From Malachius bipustulatus (taxonomy: Eukaryota > Arthropoda > Insecta > Coleoptera > Melyridae), in NCBI GenBank assembly GCA_910589415.1, contig OU342630.1:84998186-85062185 (forward strand): a DNA stretch of 64,000 nt, written 5' to 3'. Below are positions 44,179-55,257 of the stretch, piece by piece. Numbering within the stretch: the first letter of the stretch is position 1; each line of letters begins with the position of its first letter. The notes under the pieces are model-generated. The model saw nothing but the letters and a program-made list of their open reading frames with translations, ran no database searches and was not told the DNA's origin. The position numbers were made by a program, and so were the translations under genes.

Positions 44179-44340
44179 TCAGTATGGAAATTGTGTATAG
44201 TAACTGACATTACAAAAAAAAAAAAAATTTCGGGGAAGCGGCAAGCAGAAGATTTTTTCTCACAACGCAAGTTTCTGCTTGCCGCTTCTCTAAAATTGCT
44301 TGTTTAGTAATGTCAGTTCTCTACACAATTTACATACTGA
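44179..44340. mobile_element. Short palindromic MITE
   Basis: TCAGTATGGAAATTGTGTA and AACTGACATTAC at the left mirror GTAATGTCAGTT and TACACAATTTACATACTGA at the right. The inner stem is GCGGCAAGCAGAA/TTCTGCTTGCCGC. About 160 bp in total. Confidence 0.7.
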
Positions 44341-44349
44341 TGCTAATCG

Positions 44350-45370
44350 TTTTTCAATATTTTTGAAATGTTAAACGGATATAGGTCACATGCATGATCA
44401 ATGAACTTGCCGAACTTTTGCCGAATTTTGTTTTTGCGTGAACACTACAGAATATTCACCGAATATTCATTTTTCATTTACAAAACGGAAAATACAGAGT
44501 GTATTTATATGAAGATGTCAACAATGTAAGTATAGACTCTGTAGAGGATTCCGATTTTTAAGATCCGTGTTGAGGGACTTTAAATTCGGCTATCGGAATC
44601 CCGGAATCGCAATAAAATATACGTTTTACTTACGATTTCTGAAAACCCCCAAAACTAAAATAATAAAATAATGAATCGCCAGAAATCTTTAAAAAAAATG
44701 TCACTATTGATCACAGGATTTCAGAACAATGCCTATTGACAATTTTATTAAAGTCCTGGATTATGAAGAATCCTAATAAACCTTCACTGACCTATGTTAG
44801 GTATTATAACCTGCTGTTCTGTTATGATAAAGGGAAATCCACAAAGGCATCAATTATTTTCGTTTATCTATAAATTTAAATAAATTTCTGAAATTGCCAA
44901 AATTATGAATATTATTAAATTTTTGTGACTTTAGTTTTAATACAATACAATATTGATACTGAAAGCAATACAGTGGTAAAGTATCTGCCTCCAGTCTATC
45001 AAATCTCTCTAACTTTGGGTGCGGAAATGAAATGAAGATTGAGGTTTGGGTAGTGGAAGAAGGATAGAATATTTCTCGTTCCTATTTTTTCACAGAAAGA
45101 TAATCAGCTGATGTGATAATGATGAACATGAACAACATACGTGCACCATGCAGCAGGGATCCAACCTTCAATGCTTGACAATGTAATGGGTCATAAATCT
45201 GTATATTCTGAATTTAACAGAGGCTGACTTTCCCATTCTTAATTGTTTCTATGGAATTATTAAATTGTAGGTAGGTACTTGAAATTTCAATGGCAACACA
45301 GTTGGATTGACAATATTTCATTGTATGAATATAAATAAATAATGAATTTTGCCAGTTAATAAAAAAATTA
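44350..45370. other. No gene seen
   Basis: AT-rich and unique-looking. No motif, inverted repeat or open frame of interest. Confidence 0.45.
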
Positions 45371-45378
45371 TGTATACA

Positions 45379-46150
45379 CAGGGTGTTAGTAAATAAGTGC
45401 GACAAACTTCAGGGCGGGTAATTCTGCATGAAAAAAATGACAGTTTTTTCTGTGAACGTATGTGCGCAAATGCTTCCTTCGTTTCCGAGATACAGGGTCG
45501 TGTTAAGGTTTCCTTGAAAACTGACGATTTATTTATTTGGTTTGAAACCGGTCGAGATATGCAAATTAAATTTGGTGGGTTATAAGAGAAAGTTATTGCG
45601 TATTTTTTGACATGCAATTAAGAATTTTATGTGCATCAGTGGCGCGCATATGGTAATAATCTCAATTTTCACAAAAAGAAAAATGGTACACGCCACTGAG
45701 ATTTTTCAAATTGAAAATCATTTTTGAATTTCTCGTTCAATTTGCAATCAAAAATTTCTCTTGCCATTTTTTCGTTTTCATGAAAAAAAAAGTTAATAAA
45801 ATTAATAAAATTAATAAAATAAAACGCGTTAAAATGTTTTATTTATTTTTTTTACATAAAAACGGTGGCCCAAGGCAAGAGATATATATTTCTTATTGCA
45901 AATTGAAAGAGGAATTAAAAAATGATTTTTTTATTTGAAAAATCTCAGTGGCGTACCATTTTTTTTTAAGAAAATTGAGATCATTACCCGTATGCGCGCC
46001 ACTGATGAACATAAAATTCTTAATTACATATCAAAAAATGCGCAATAACTTCCTTTTAAAACCCACCAAATTTAATTTGCATATCTCGACGGGTTTCAGA
46101 GCAAATAAATAAATCGTCAGTTTTCAAGGAAACCTTTTAACACCCAACTT
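45379..46150. mobile_element. TA|CAGGGT-type palindromic element, right end damaged
   Basis: Starts CAGGGTGTTAGTAAATAAG. The arms pair through AAACTGACGATTTATTTATT, GATATGCAAATTAAATTTGG and CAGTGGCGCGCATA, around a centre near 45830. The right arm lacks the last 100 bp or so. Fresh ACAGGGT words at 46170-46186 suggest rearrangement. Confidence 0.7.
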
Positions 46151-46339
46151 TAACACCACTATTTTTTATACAGGGTACAGGGTGTTATTTGACAAACTAA
46201 TTACAGAGCAATGAAAGAATATATCGATCAGGTGACTAAAGTAAAAATAGATAAGAACAAAAAAAACTGTCAATGCTTTGATCATTGACAGTTTTTTAAT
46301 AATTTTTTTTTAATAATAATAATAATTATTGTATATATA

Positions 46340-46615
46340 CAGGGTGTTCAGCTAAGGGTACGGAGCGGCCATATCTCGGGAACTGTTGGTCCTAGCCTCA
46401 AAATAAAAATTTTCCAAACATAAGTGACCAAGAAAAATTCATTGAAAATATTTTCAAGATGGTCGCACTTCCGTAAATACCAGAAGTCGACAGCTACTTT
46501 GTTATTTTACGGCGGATACCCACTATATTATAATTTTTTTAAATTCTCTGAAAAAATCGAAAGCAAGTGGTTCTAGATATGGCCGCTACGTACCCTTAGC
46601 TGATGAACACCCTGT
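46340..46615. mobile_element. TA|CAGGGT MITE (276 bp)
   Basis: Left end CAGGGTGTTCAGCTAAGGGT, right end in reverse CAGGGTGTTCATCAGCTAAG, flanked by TA (46338-46339 and 46616-46617). Short arms, with no coding content. Confidence 0.85.
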
Positions 46616-46645
46616 ATATGTGATTTAAACGCAAGTTTTCTATAG

Positions 46646-47555
46646 TTAAGTTGCACCCCTGAGAAGTTATAGGAGTTGAAAGTGGGGTTTCAAATTTCGA
46701 AAAAAATTAATGTCAGTTGTACCTGAACTTTAGAAAAACCAAATTTGGTACACGTTGTGAGTGTACAAAGAGCATTCATTGACAATAAGTAGAGTTAAAT
46801 TTTAGCATTTTCAAGGGTTGATAAGAGATGATGCACCCTTAAAATGTTACATAATTTAATTTTTAACCCGTTGACCGATTTGCGAAATTGTTACTTTATT
46901 TTAATGAGAATTTAATTCTAAAACTTTTATTTCTCTTAATATTTTCCAATAAAGTTTGTAATTTTCCACAAAAACCCAAAAAACTAAAAAAAATATATAG
47001 CAGCTATGTAACCTACCTAATAATCCAATCATCAAAAATTCAAAATTGTTTTTTATTCTCAAACATTTTCTCTTCTTATTTAATTTTTTTTTTGTCATTT
47101 TCAACTTTTTTCCTGATCGTCAACTTTGACATTCAATTTAAAAAACCAACTATTGAATTTTTGATGATATTAAATTGAGACCTATACACATAACCTAATT
47201 TTTTTGGTTTTTAGGATTTTTTTTTCGAAAAATACAAAGTTTTTTGGAAAATAATAAGAAAAATCAAAGTTTTAGAATTAAATTCTCCATGAGATAAAGT
47301 AACAATTTCTTAAATCAGCCAACGGGTTAAGAATTTTTTTTTACATTTTAAGGGTGAATTATTATCCCTTATCAACCCTTTAAAATGCTACAATTTAACT
47401 CTGCTTATTTCAAATTAATGCTCTTGGTACACTCACAACGTGTACCCAATTTGTTTTTTTTTTTAAGTTCAGGTTCAACTAAGATATTAATTTTATTTCG
47501 AAATTTGAAACCCCACTTTCAAACCCGATAACTTCTTAGGTGTGCAACTTAGTGC
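46646..47555. mobile_element. Foldback element (about 0.9 kb)
   Basis: The left arm GTTAAGTTGCACCCCTGAGA onward pairs with the right arm ending TAGGTGTGCAACTTAGTGC. Matching landmarks are GTGGGGTTTCAAATTTCG, TGGTACACGTTGTGAGTGTAC/GTACACTCACAACGTGTAC and AAGGGTTGATAAG. The centre is near 47090. Terminal motif unlike CAGGGT. Confidence 0.7.
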
Positions 47556-47819
47556 AGAGATAAGTTGAGTTAAATCATCATATTTTGGGTTCTCCTACAC
47601 GCTTCTGCTCTGTGTCGGTTCTTATACTAAACAGTCTGTATAATAATAATTTATTTAATTATTATATTATTAATAATAATTTCAATGTAATGTTGATTTA
47701 CAAAAGTTGCGGAAACGTTTTTTGTACAATATTTTACAGACCTGACAATTATTACAGCCCAGCAATGTTTGAATGGTACCTCACTTAAATGTTATAAGTG
47801 TAATGATGCCTGAACCAGT

Positions 47820-48392
47820 TTTCCAGTAATGTTGCTTTGTAAGCTTGCTGTTATGTTGGAACAACATTTACGTGAAATATTCAGCAGAACCAACAAAAAT
47901 CACATCCCCGCAATGTTATTATTGCAACGTTGTTTCAATATTTCAAATCTAAAGTTGCCTCAACCAACGTTATTCAAATATTGCTTAGTAAGCTTGCTGT
48001 TATGTTGCAACAACATATGTATACGTGAAATATTCAACAGAACTGACAAAAATCACATCCCCGCAACGTTATTATTGCAACGTTGTTTCAATATTCAAAA
48101 TCTAATGTTGCCTCAATCAACTTTATTCAAATATTGCTTTGTAAGCTTGCCGTTATGTTGCAACAACATTTACGTGAAATATTCAACAGAACCGACAAAA
48201 ATCACATTCCGGCAACGTTATTATGGCAAAGTTGTTTCAATATTCAAACTCTAATGTTGCCTCAATCAACGTTATTCAAATATTGCTTTGTAAGGTTCTA
48301 AAAACATTGCAGTAACTTATTTACACAACTTTCGACATAACTCAAAATTGTAATGTTCCTGTAACATTTTGTAATGTTCCTTGCTCAGTGGG
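47820..48392. repeat. AATGTTGC-rich 150-bp tandem repeats ending CTCAGTGGG
   Basis: About three units with AAGCTTGCYGTTATGTTG at 47841, 47990 and 48143, each containing CAACAACAT, ACGTGAAATATTCARCAGAA and AAAATCACATYCC. The right end is CTTGCTCAGTGGG followed by TA, the inverse of the left terminus at 17618. It looks like the same transposon family as 17618-18375. The left terminus is not found. A 141-codon frame across it only reflects the repeat. Confidence 0.6.
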
Positions 48393-48399
48393 TATGGAA

Positions 48400-48990
48400 T
48401 AGTATTTGTTACCTGCAATACCTAAGTGAAAAACTTACAGTAAAGATGGCACTAAAAATGTCATGCCTTCCAACATTTTACAGACTATGCATACATTTTT
48501 TCGGAGGGAAGTATTTGTAAATTAGTTCGTACACCCTTGCGTGCCCAAATGCCATCGATATGCATGCAACAAATTAAATATACCTACTAGGGAGAATGTA
48601 GGGCAATCACCTCGCTGCCATTGAACTCTTTTAGGTGCTGGTTTCCAACAATTCGATGCTATCGTCTGTGAATTTTGGCCCTTATCTGATTAAATTAGTT
48701 TGACGAATCTGACGAGAAATTTGACGAGCAAAGCTATTGACCCAAAATTATGCATCTAAAAATAATAAATTATAAAGACAATGAAACAGTTTATTTGAGA
48801 ATGTTTAGGTACAAAAAATAATTTCGTAAGCTGTCATTAACTAAAATCATCATTAACTACTACAAGACTGTTTATTTATACCTATGTAGGTAATAATATA
48901 TTAATGTGCAAGCTGTTCCTTTGTTTTGTTAATCGCGTCAACCCTTTCGGATTGACCAATTAATTATGTTAGGGTCTCTTATCTCGGCCA
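48400..48990. other. No gene seen
   Basis: AT-rich and unique-looking, leading into the 3' part of the hAT relic. Confidence 0.4.
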
Positions 48991-49507
48991 CGGTTCCAAG
49001 AATATTAAGCCCCTTGCTGTGATGTTTGACGGTTCAACCACCGAGTTTGGGATGGATGTAAAATTTTGTGAATTTTGATGTTACAAAATTTTTGGAATTG
49101 CTCAAGTTCCATTTGACGCTTTGGACTGGAGCTAAAATAATTATATACATCCCGCGTTACATCTTCAACAAACCGTGGCAACTTTTGACACGCATAAGAA
49201 CGCACAAATGAAAAGAAGGACATATACATTTCATGACAAATAAATGTGGTATGTCATTCTTTCATAGCCCCATTACAGAGTTATGTGCCCCCATCATTAC
49301 ATTGGCTCCATCCGAAGCAAATCCACTTAAATTATTTTTATATGGAATGTCGTATTTCAGGAAGGTTTCGACCATCTCAATATATAACGTTGAAGCATCA
49401 GCACCTCCCAACTTAATAAGGGAAAAAATGATCAACTGCTGTATCATTGTCATTGGCATATCTGACTATTAAACATTAATGTTGAATCGGGTTTTAACAT
49501 ATCGTCC

Positions 49508-49652
49508 TGACAGTTGTCAAGTCTGGAGCGCCCGAGAACCCAATTAAAGAGTTTCGACTCAGACAGCAACACACATCCAACCAGACTACCAAAAGCACGG
49601 ACGGCCGTTTCGGTCTCATTAGACCTCGTCAGCGTACTATATTGGAGATTAA
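49508..49652 (-). mobile_element. Short hammerhead-bearing insertion in hAT
   Basis: A segment of about 145 bp that interrupts the hAT reading frame between codons for LKH and RYV. It holds the ribozyme at 49595-49637 near its minus-strand 5' end, followed by unique sequence (GGTAGTCTGGTTGGATGTG, CTCGGGCGCTCC). It is probably a truncated ribozyme-bearing retroelement (retrozyme- or Penelope-type). Exact borders are uncertain, and no poly-A or target duplication is clear. Confidence 0.5.
49595..49637 (-). ncRNA. Type I hammerhead ribozyme, solitary
   Basis: Minus strand: stem I GUACG (49637-49633), CUGACGA (49632-49626), stem II GGUCU-AAUG-AGACC, GAAA (49611-49608), stem III CGGCCG (self-complementary), U601 and C600 with cleavage after C, then stem I CGUGC (49599-49595; four Watson-Crick pairs and one G-U). 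All invariant core bases are present. Sequence outside the core differs from the 313-bp array ribozyme, so it is a separate family. Both share the loopless six-base stem III. Confidence 0.85.
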
Positions 49653-49999
49653 TGTTTTAGATTGCTTAACTCAGTAGACTCATCCACAATCAGTGAGAAT
49701 TTTTTTCTTTTTAAGTTCTCGCAAATTACCTGCAGGTTTTCCGCTCCAATAACATTTTTCACAATGCAATTGGCCTTGGTTCTGCCGCATGCAAGTCCTT
49801 TAGCAATTGACGAATCGGTTACGCGGCGCTGGATGCAAAAGACGTAAGGGTTGGTTGTTTCAAAAGAACTTTAACTTTGTCTTTATAAGTCTGAGAATTG
49901 CTATGTTTTATTAGCGAATCTTTGCCACTTTTCACTCTATACTCAATACTTTTATTGCAACATTTACAGAGAATTTTCTGTAAAGGAATCCTCTAAAGG

Positions 50000-50660
50000 A
50001 TTCCAGAAGAGTCAGCTTATGAGTGACGGTGTTAATGTAGGGAAAACGATATCTGCACAGAATGGCGCTTTATTATTTAATTATCTCAATTTTTAATATA
50101 AATTTTAATTTTTATTCAAGTTTTATAAAACTTTGTACAAATTAATGTTGTTCTTTACAGGATCAGTCAAATGCGAGGTCAAATGCAAAACTAACAATGA
50201 CTAAATACAATTAATTTTGTCATTTTTTGCCTTACTGTAGCACTTTTACCTTGTAGTTCTAAATTTAATAATTTACTATGGTGGTAGGTACACTCTAACC
50301 TTTAGGTAGACATCAACAATTTTTTTTTATAATTTGAATTTAATGTCAATCTTCACCTACAAAATCTTGGGTAACAGGGTGCTTGGGTTTGAAAAGGTTT
50401 ATGTGTGCAGAAAAGTAATTTACAACTTGATTCTTAATTCTTAGTTTAAATTTTTTTTGCTGTCTAAAATATTTCTATCATTATTTTATCGAACTACGAA
50501 TTTGCTTTTCTACAAAACATAAAATTTTGTATACCACATCAGAAGCGTAAATCAGACCTCCTCGAGTAACAGAATTTTGGTGAATGATTTACAAGCTCCA
50601 GGAGAGGCAGTATAAGAATGATCGTGTGATATAATATAATATATATTATAATAATATAAT
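50000..50660. other. No gene seen
   Basis: AT-rich. A TATAATATA cluster lies at 50630-50665. No recognisable coding or repeat structure. Confidence 0.4.
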
Positions 50661-50678
50661 ATGTATTACTGCCTGATT

Positions 50679-51702
50679 TCAATGCAGTGAATTCATGTGG
50701 TGGTTAAGAGACCGAGCAACATATCCAGAAATATAAAAAACTACATTTTCTTGAAAATGTGTCGTAGCCGATAACGTGGACTCAGTTTTGCTTACTGTAC
50801 GGACTCGATTAAGGAGGTGGAGTTGAACAAATTGATGACCCTTCAAGCACAGAAGAGCAATTCTGTGCTTCAAGAGAAACTGCACTCGACAACTGCTAAT
50901 CGTCGACTTATGGTAGGAAGCATTGTCCATTACCACGACCGAATTTGGCTCGAAGCTTGGCACAATTTTTGAAAACCAGCTTTAGAATTTTTCCGCATCC
51001 ATTTCCTCATGGTAGTCACTAGTTTTCTTCGATTCGAAAAGTAGCAATCCGTTTTCCAAAAAACCCGAATCACTACCTATGTGAGTTATTATGAGCCTCC
51101 GCCCCTTGCCCGCTGGCGCTTTTAGTCCTGTGGAAAAACCTTCAAAAAAAGCTTGTCGACGGCTTGTTATTTCCAAATCTTGCCAAATTTTCGAAACAGT
51201 ATGACCTTGATTCAGCCAAGTTTCGTCTAAGAAATATATTTTCTTCCCTTCACGACGATACTCTCGAATTTTTTGTAAATAATTTCTCCGCCACAAAATT
51301 ATTTCTTCTCCTTCTATAAGAAGACTTTTTCTCTGCCTTCTCATATACCTTATGTTCATTTGTCTTAATGTCTGCAATAAGACAATAAGATATTTTCGGC
51401 ATTGCGTCATCCGAATTGATTTCGACAGCGATTGCTTTTAATGTTGGAATTTCATTTCGGAAAAAGAACGAATGAAATTTTCTCCGAACGGCGTATTTTG
51501 TGTCATCATCATGTTTCAATATTTGCAGGTATAATGACACTTTGGTTAAATCACTACACAAAGCAACTACATCGTTTACCAACATACTTTGATTCCGTTC
51601 ACGGAGTCCACAATACACGTTGTATACAATAGTTTTTTCTCCTGTAGATAACTTCGTACGACGACGTGTACTTTGGCTGCTCTCGCCTTCCATATTGCTC
51701 AC
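50679..51702 (-). pseudogene. IS630-like transposase relic (FLDETW type), chimeric 3' end
   Basis: From 51702 (MSNMEGESSQSTRRRTKLST) the minus strand gives an N-terminal helix-turn-helix-like region. A frame change follows, then NYLQKIREYRREGKKIYFLD and ETWLNQGHTVSKIW (first catalytic D) and LKAPAGKGRRLIITHIG. After a stop near 50990 comes SFEPNSVVVMDNASYHK (second D). The E is not reached. Near 50815 the sequence changes to KTESTLSATTHFQENVVFYI and SGYVARSL, which belongs to a different element. Related to the copies at 1030, 7580 and 61650 but distinct in sequence. Confidence 0.7.
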
Positions 51703-51822
51703 AACTTTAAATTTAAACAGTATTTCCCTTCGGCACTCAAAGAAGCTTGCTTCTTTCCCGTTTACACCACAGTGAGAACTGAGGAGTAAGATTCAGACAG
51801 GAAATCTGATGAGCGGTCACAG

Positions 51823-52011
51823 TCACTTCTTAGTTTTTTTTATTGATCTCCGCAAAATATTCTTCCGTAGTGTCGTAGCCGATAACGCGGACTCAGTTTG
51901 CGTATACTGTTCCCTTAATCTAAATAATAATTGTGTTATAATGTCATAACCATAGTTGACGTACCCTGTCTGGCGATTTCCGCACATTTCGAAGTGATGT
52001 CTTATCGACAT
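51823..52011 (-). pseudogene. Fragment similar to 50679-50815 (unidentified TE protein)
   Basis: Contains TQTESALSATTLRKNILRR. At DNA level, GTCGTAGCCGATAACGYGGA matches both 50761 and 51871. The same element is thus present on both sides of the IS630-like relic, as if the relic had inserted into it or as if both are tandem pieces. The family is not recognised, though SGYVARSL in the other piece recalls P-element-like proteins. Confidence 0.4.
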
Positions 52012-52167
52012 TTCGACTACAATAAGGGCACAAATTAAAGTTTTATCCTGGTTCCGTTACTCTTCCACCTTTTGTTTCACTGCCGCCAAGGATTCTTTGG
52101 TATATCCGGGAGAACCATCTACAGAAGATTACCACTTCTACAATGTACTTTGGGGAAGGCAATTATC

Positions 52168-52260
52168 AGGGCCGGGCCTAGCCTATTTGCTGCCTGCGTG
52201 CTGATACAAAATCGCCGCAAACCCCACCCCCCCCCCCCCCCCCCCCGTCTTGAATTTTAA
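52168..52260. repeat. Possible hAT terminus and poly-C tract
   Basis: CAGGGCCGGGCCTAGCC at 52168 is typical of hAT terminal inverted repeats and lies on the expected 3' side of the hAT fragment to the right. A C run of about 20 bases (52222-52246, broken by one A) follows. Length is likely unreliable in any assembly. The opposite terminus was not found. Confidence 0.4.
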
Positions 52261-52610
52261 ATGTTTCTAAAGAAAATAAAACTTGTAAAGAAATGTATAA
52301 TAAAAAATTATATAATGATACAAAGACAAAAATTAACAACAATATTGAAAACATTAATATAAATAAATAATATAACACAAAAGTAATGCTAATAACATAA
52401 AGCATTAAAAAAAAAACATTCGATAGAAGATTTTCGCCACCCCCAACGTCATGAAATTAAAATGTTTCTAAAGAAAAGGAAATTTCATACAAAAATGTAT
52501 AATAAAAAAAAGTAAAATGGTACAAAAACAAAAATAGCAACAATAAATGCTCAACAATATTGAAAAGATATGAATATAAATAATATATAACATAGCATTA
52601 CATAATGCTA
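52255..52610. repeat. Tandem duplication, two copies of about 150-200 bp
   Basis: AAATGTTTCTAAAGAAAA, AATGTATAATAAAAAA, CAAAGACAAAAAT/CAAAAACAAAAATAG and AATATTGAAAA occur in the same order at 52258-52400 and 52461-52600. AT-rich, non-coding, immediately 3' of the hAT fragment. Confidence 0.6.
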
Positions 52611-52619
52611 TGTTATGTA

Positions 52620-53770
52620 ATGCTATGATATTGTTAGCTAAAATAGATATGATCTCATTTTGTATTTTCTTGCCAAAATAATGAGGCATACGATTTTTAC
52701 ATACCTGTGATTTTTTTACATTTATGACATGATTGGAAATAACAGGGTCGAATTTTGCTAACATTTCTACAGCTTTTAGAAAATTTCCGTTATTAGCCAT
52801 GTAAATTTTTTCACTTGTACCTCTAAAAGCTAGACACTGTCCCGCTAAAAATTGTACAATTGATACTATTCGTTCAAGAATAGCCCGCCATCGCCTTCTT
52901 TCAGATTCAAAAATCCGCTGTTGTTCTTTATCAATTGTACAATTTTTATTGAGCCTAAGTTCAATCTCCAACCACTTTTTACAATTTTGAATGTGTTCTA
53001 CACTAATTTCATGGCGTGAAAGATTTGTGGCCAGGTGTCGCCAATCAGAAAATCCATTTTCGCTACACAATTATTGATGGCTTTGTTTATTGCTAAACAA
53101 GTTGCATGGGAAACAGAAAACTCCGTTGGATTTGATAGAGTTATACAACCCAATTCCGTTTAATTTTTTCTTCATTAGGTGAAGTTCTTAATATGTACTG
53201 CGAAGCTGAAAAGCTACGTCCACATTCATCCACTGGAAATTCCATTTTTCTGGAGTTACGGGACCTTTGAGTATGATTATTTCTAGAATCCTGTTGCTCA
53301 AAACGCACGGCCAAGTAGAAGGATCATCCAAGTTGATTTTCGATGTAACATCAACATTTTTATCTGCGTTTATATCTTCACTAGCACTGGAATTACCGTC
53401 ACTTTCAGAATCCGTATCACTCATGTCAGCTTCCTGATAAGAACCTCTGCTGGTCCCACTTCCACTGGCAATACCAATCATATTTTCATCTGCAATATAT
53501 TCTCTACCTGCAGCTCCCATTTGAGAGTCTCTACTAGAACTATCAATAATGGACATACCATGTGGTATTTGCACGAGATCACTTTCACCATCACCATGCT
53601 TTGTACTCTTTGTAGGTACAGGTTCTCTACTAGCAGTACTACAAACCTTTTTCGGGACAAACGTCTTTAAGAAACTTTTTAATCGAGCTTGTGGCTTTCT
53701 TCACGTTAGCTTCTTTCTCCAGTTTCCGCTTGCGATATGCAGCTCCTGACAGTTTTCTGATTCTAACAAA
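52620..53770 (-). pseudogene. hAT (ZMYM1/TTF-type) transposase, N-terminal half
   Basis: Minus strand. From about 53755 comes KLSGAAYRKRKLEKE, a frequent start of this family, then an acidic/serine-rich stretch (ADMSDTDSESDGNSSASEDI). A TTF-type zinc-finger region follows at 53330-53100 (DDPSTWP, then GRSFSASQYI, NWVV and FPCNL across a frameshift and a stop). The next frame, 53070-52600, reads GFSDWRHLATNLSRHEIS, then WRAILERIVSIVQFLAGQCL with AFRGTSEKI, and MPHYFGKKIQNEIISILANN. The catalytic core and dimerisation domain are absent. TE relic. Confidence 0.7.
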
Positions 53771-53842
53771 GGAGTAAGTAGTAAAACTAATAAACTTTGG
53801 AATACTACCTAACTGAAGAGCCCAGATTCAGTATTTGCATCT

Positions 53843-54282
53843 TCACATTCTGAAATCCTTGTACTCCGTGGCTGAATGGGGCGAAAAATTAACAATTGAA
53901 GGGATTTCATCCGATTTCAGTATGGTTCTTTCAAACTGATGGATGAAATCTTCCGGAAGGAAGTGCTTGCTGCAGAGGGTTGCAGATTTCAGATCTTTCG
54001 GATTTGGGAAACCTGTAAACAATTTAGTCATAGCTATTTACGTAAACTGTCGAGCGAAATAAATCTGTTCTCCCACGAATCCGTAGTACCTACGTGGAAA
54101 TCTTGGGGAAAAATAGGAAAGTTACACAAACTGTAACCATCGTACGATAAAAGAATTTGGACACAAACTTTCCACTGATAGGATGTAACTCCACTAATAA
54201 CTTTAAAAGTGGCAACTCTATTTGCTTCGCCATCTGAAAATAGGGGTATTAATTTTGGGACATTCGTGGGTACCTGGAACAA
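53843..54282 (-). pseudogene. THAP-domain fragment
   Basis: The 53843-54031 frame (minus) contains KSATLCSKHFLPEDF and ILKSDEIPSIV, the C-terminal half of a THAP zinc finger (C..HF, then the conserved proline-containing end). A possible intron (gtaaat...tttacag) separates it from an upstream piece, 54282-54034, with NFPIFPQDFHV. THAP domains bind DNA and occur in P-element- and Harbinger-derived genes. Too short to assign. Confidence 0.5.
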
Positions 54283-54299
54283 ACATTAATATTATTTTT

Positions 54300-54460
54300 T
54301 CAGCTCTACGTTTTTCTTCTAACGCCCGGAACCGAAAAATAATTCAATTGTATGATAACATTTTTTTACCACAAACTTTCCAATGATATAATAGAATATA
54401 CTCTACCGATAACGTTAAAAGCAGCAACTCTATATGCTCCGTCATCTGTGAACTAAAAGG
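54300..54460 (-). repeat. Diverged duplicate of 54120-54250
   Basis: CACAAACTTTCCAMTGATA, AATAACKTTAAAAGYRGCAACT and GCYCCGTCATCTG-like words match the upstream part of the neighbouring THAP fragment. It suggests a duplicated exon or tandem insertion. 54461-54930 has no recognised feature. Confidence 0.45.
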
Positions 54461-54933
54461 TGAAATAACTTAACAGAGGGTTGCTTATTGATTTCCCGGG
54501 TCATAAAAGTTAGCAGAAAGTAGTATACTGCTACACACAGGTGTGAGTAGGTTACTCTTACTCATGTCGAGTTCCAATGGAAACAGGAATACTCGGGACA
54601 AAATCTACAGTTTTAAACCTCTCTCATAGGCGGCGCCACATCACATTGAAGTTTACTCGGTCCTACTCCTACACCATCATTATTGAGCGCCTTTTTTGTG
54701 CGAATTGTAAATTAGGACCTCTCATAAAATTCTAATGGAGAGTTTTTTTGGTGACTCAACGGTATTAATAATTTAAACATTGGTCTAGAATTGAAAGCTT
54801 ATAGAGATTTAGTGCATGGCCACTAAATTAATGCATGCGCCTGTGCTTAATTTAATTTTAATTAATTTTATTTAAATTTATTATTTACCTAATTTAACTT
54901 TGATTTTTAAATCACGGTAATTCTGAAGTTATA

Positions 54934-55213
54934 CAGGGTGTTTGGTAACTGGATAGCTAAAATGAAATGTAATGTATAAAATCGTACTTTAAGCATAAAA
55001 GAGAGAATAGAGTTAGGAAATATTTCAAAAACTGTTGTTCTTATTTTATAAACTTATTTTATAATACTTTTATTGCGGCCTTAGTTTTATATTTCTTGAG
55101 ATATTTCCGAAACGAAGCCTGATCTTGAAAAACGTAATTCTCTCTTTTATATTATTAAAATACGATTTTATACATGACGTTCGATTTTGGCTGTCCAGTT
55201 ACCAAACACCCTG
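54934..55213. mobile_element. TA|CAGGGT MITE (280 bp)
   Basis: CAGGGTGTTTGGTAACTGGA at the left and its reverse complement at the right, flanked by TA. Inner matches include AAATCGTA and GAGAGAAT/ATTCTCTC. Non-coding. Confidence 0.85.
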
Positions 55214-55257
55214 TATTTTCTGGATATGCAATAATAACGTTAACAAAATTTCCGTTT

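Larger units (their letters stand above)
49005..49960 (-). pseudogene. hAT transposase relic (DUF4371/ZBED-like), split by an insertion
   Basis: Minus strand, 5' to 3'. A segment at 49850-49655 reads KNVIGAENLQVICENLKRKK then FSLIVDESTELSNLKH, with the first catalytic D at 49682-49684. About 145 bp of foreign sequence follows (49508-49652). The hAT frame then resumes with RYVKTRF, has stops, and reads FLKYDIPYKNN and SGFASDGANVMMGAHNSVM (second catalytic D, codon 49310-49312). It continues with KLPRFVEDVTRDVYNYFSSS and PKRQMELEQFQKF down to 49005. The C-terminal dimerisation region is missing. hAT enzymes excise DNA by a hairpin mechanism. This copy has stops and an insertion and is inactive. 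Confidence 0.75.

Noticed and set aside
47829..48254. 141-codon plus-strand frame
   Set aside because: It translates the 150-bp tandem repeat. Repeating peptides mirror the DNA period.
52178..52405. Glycine-run minus-strand frame
   Set aside because: Produced by the poly-C tract and its AT-rich neighbour.
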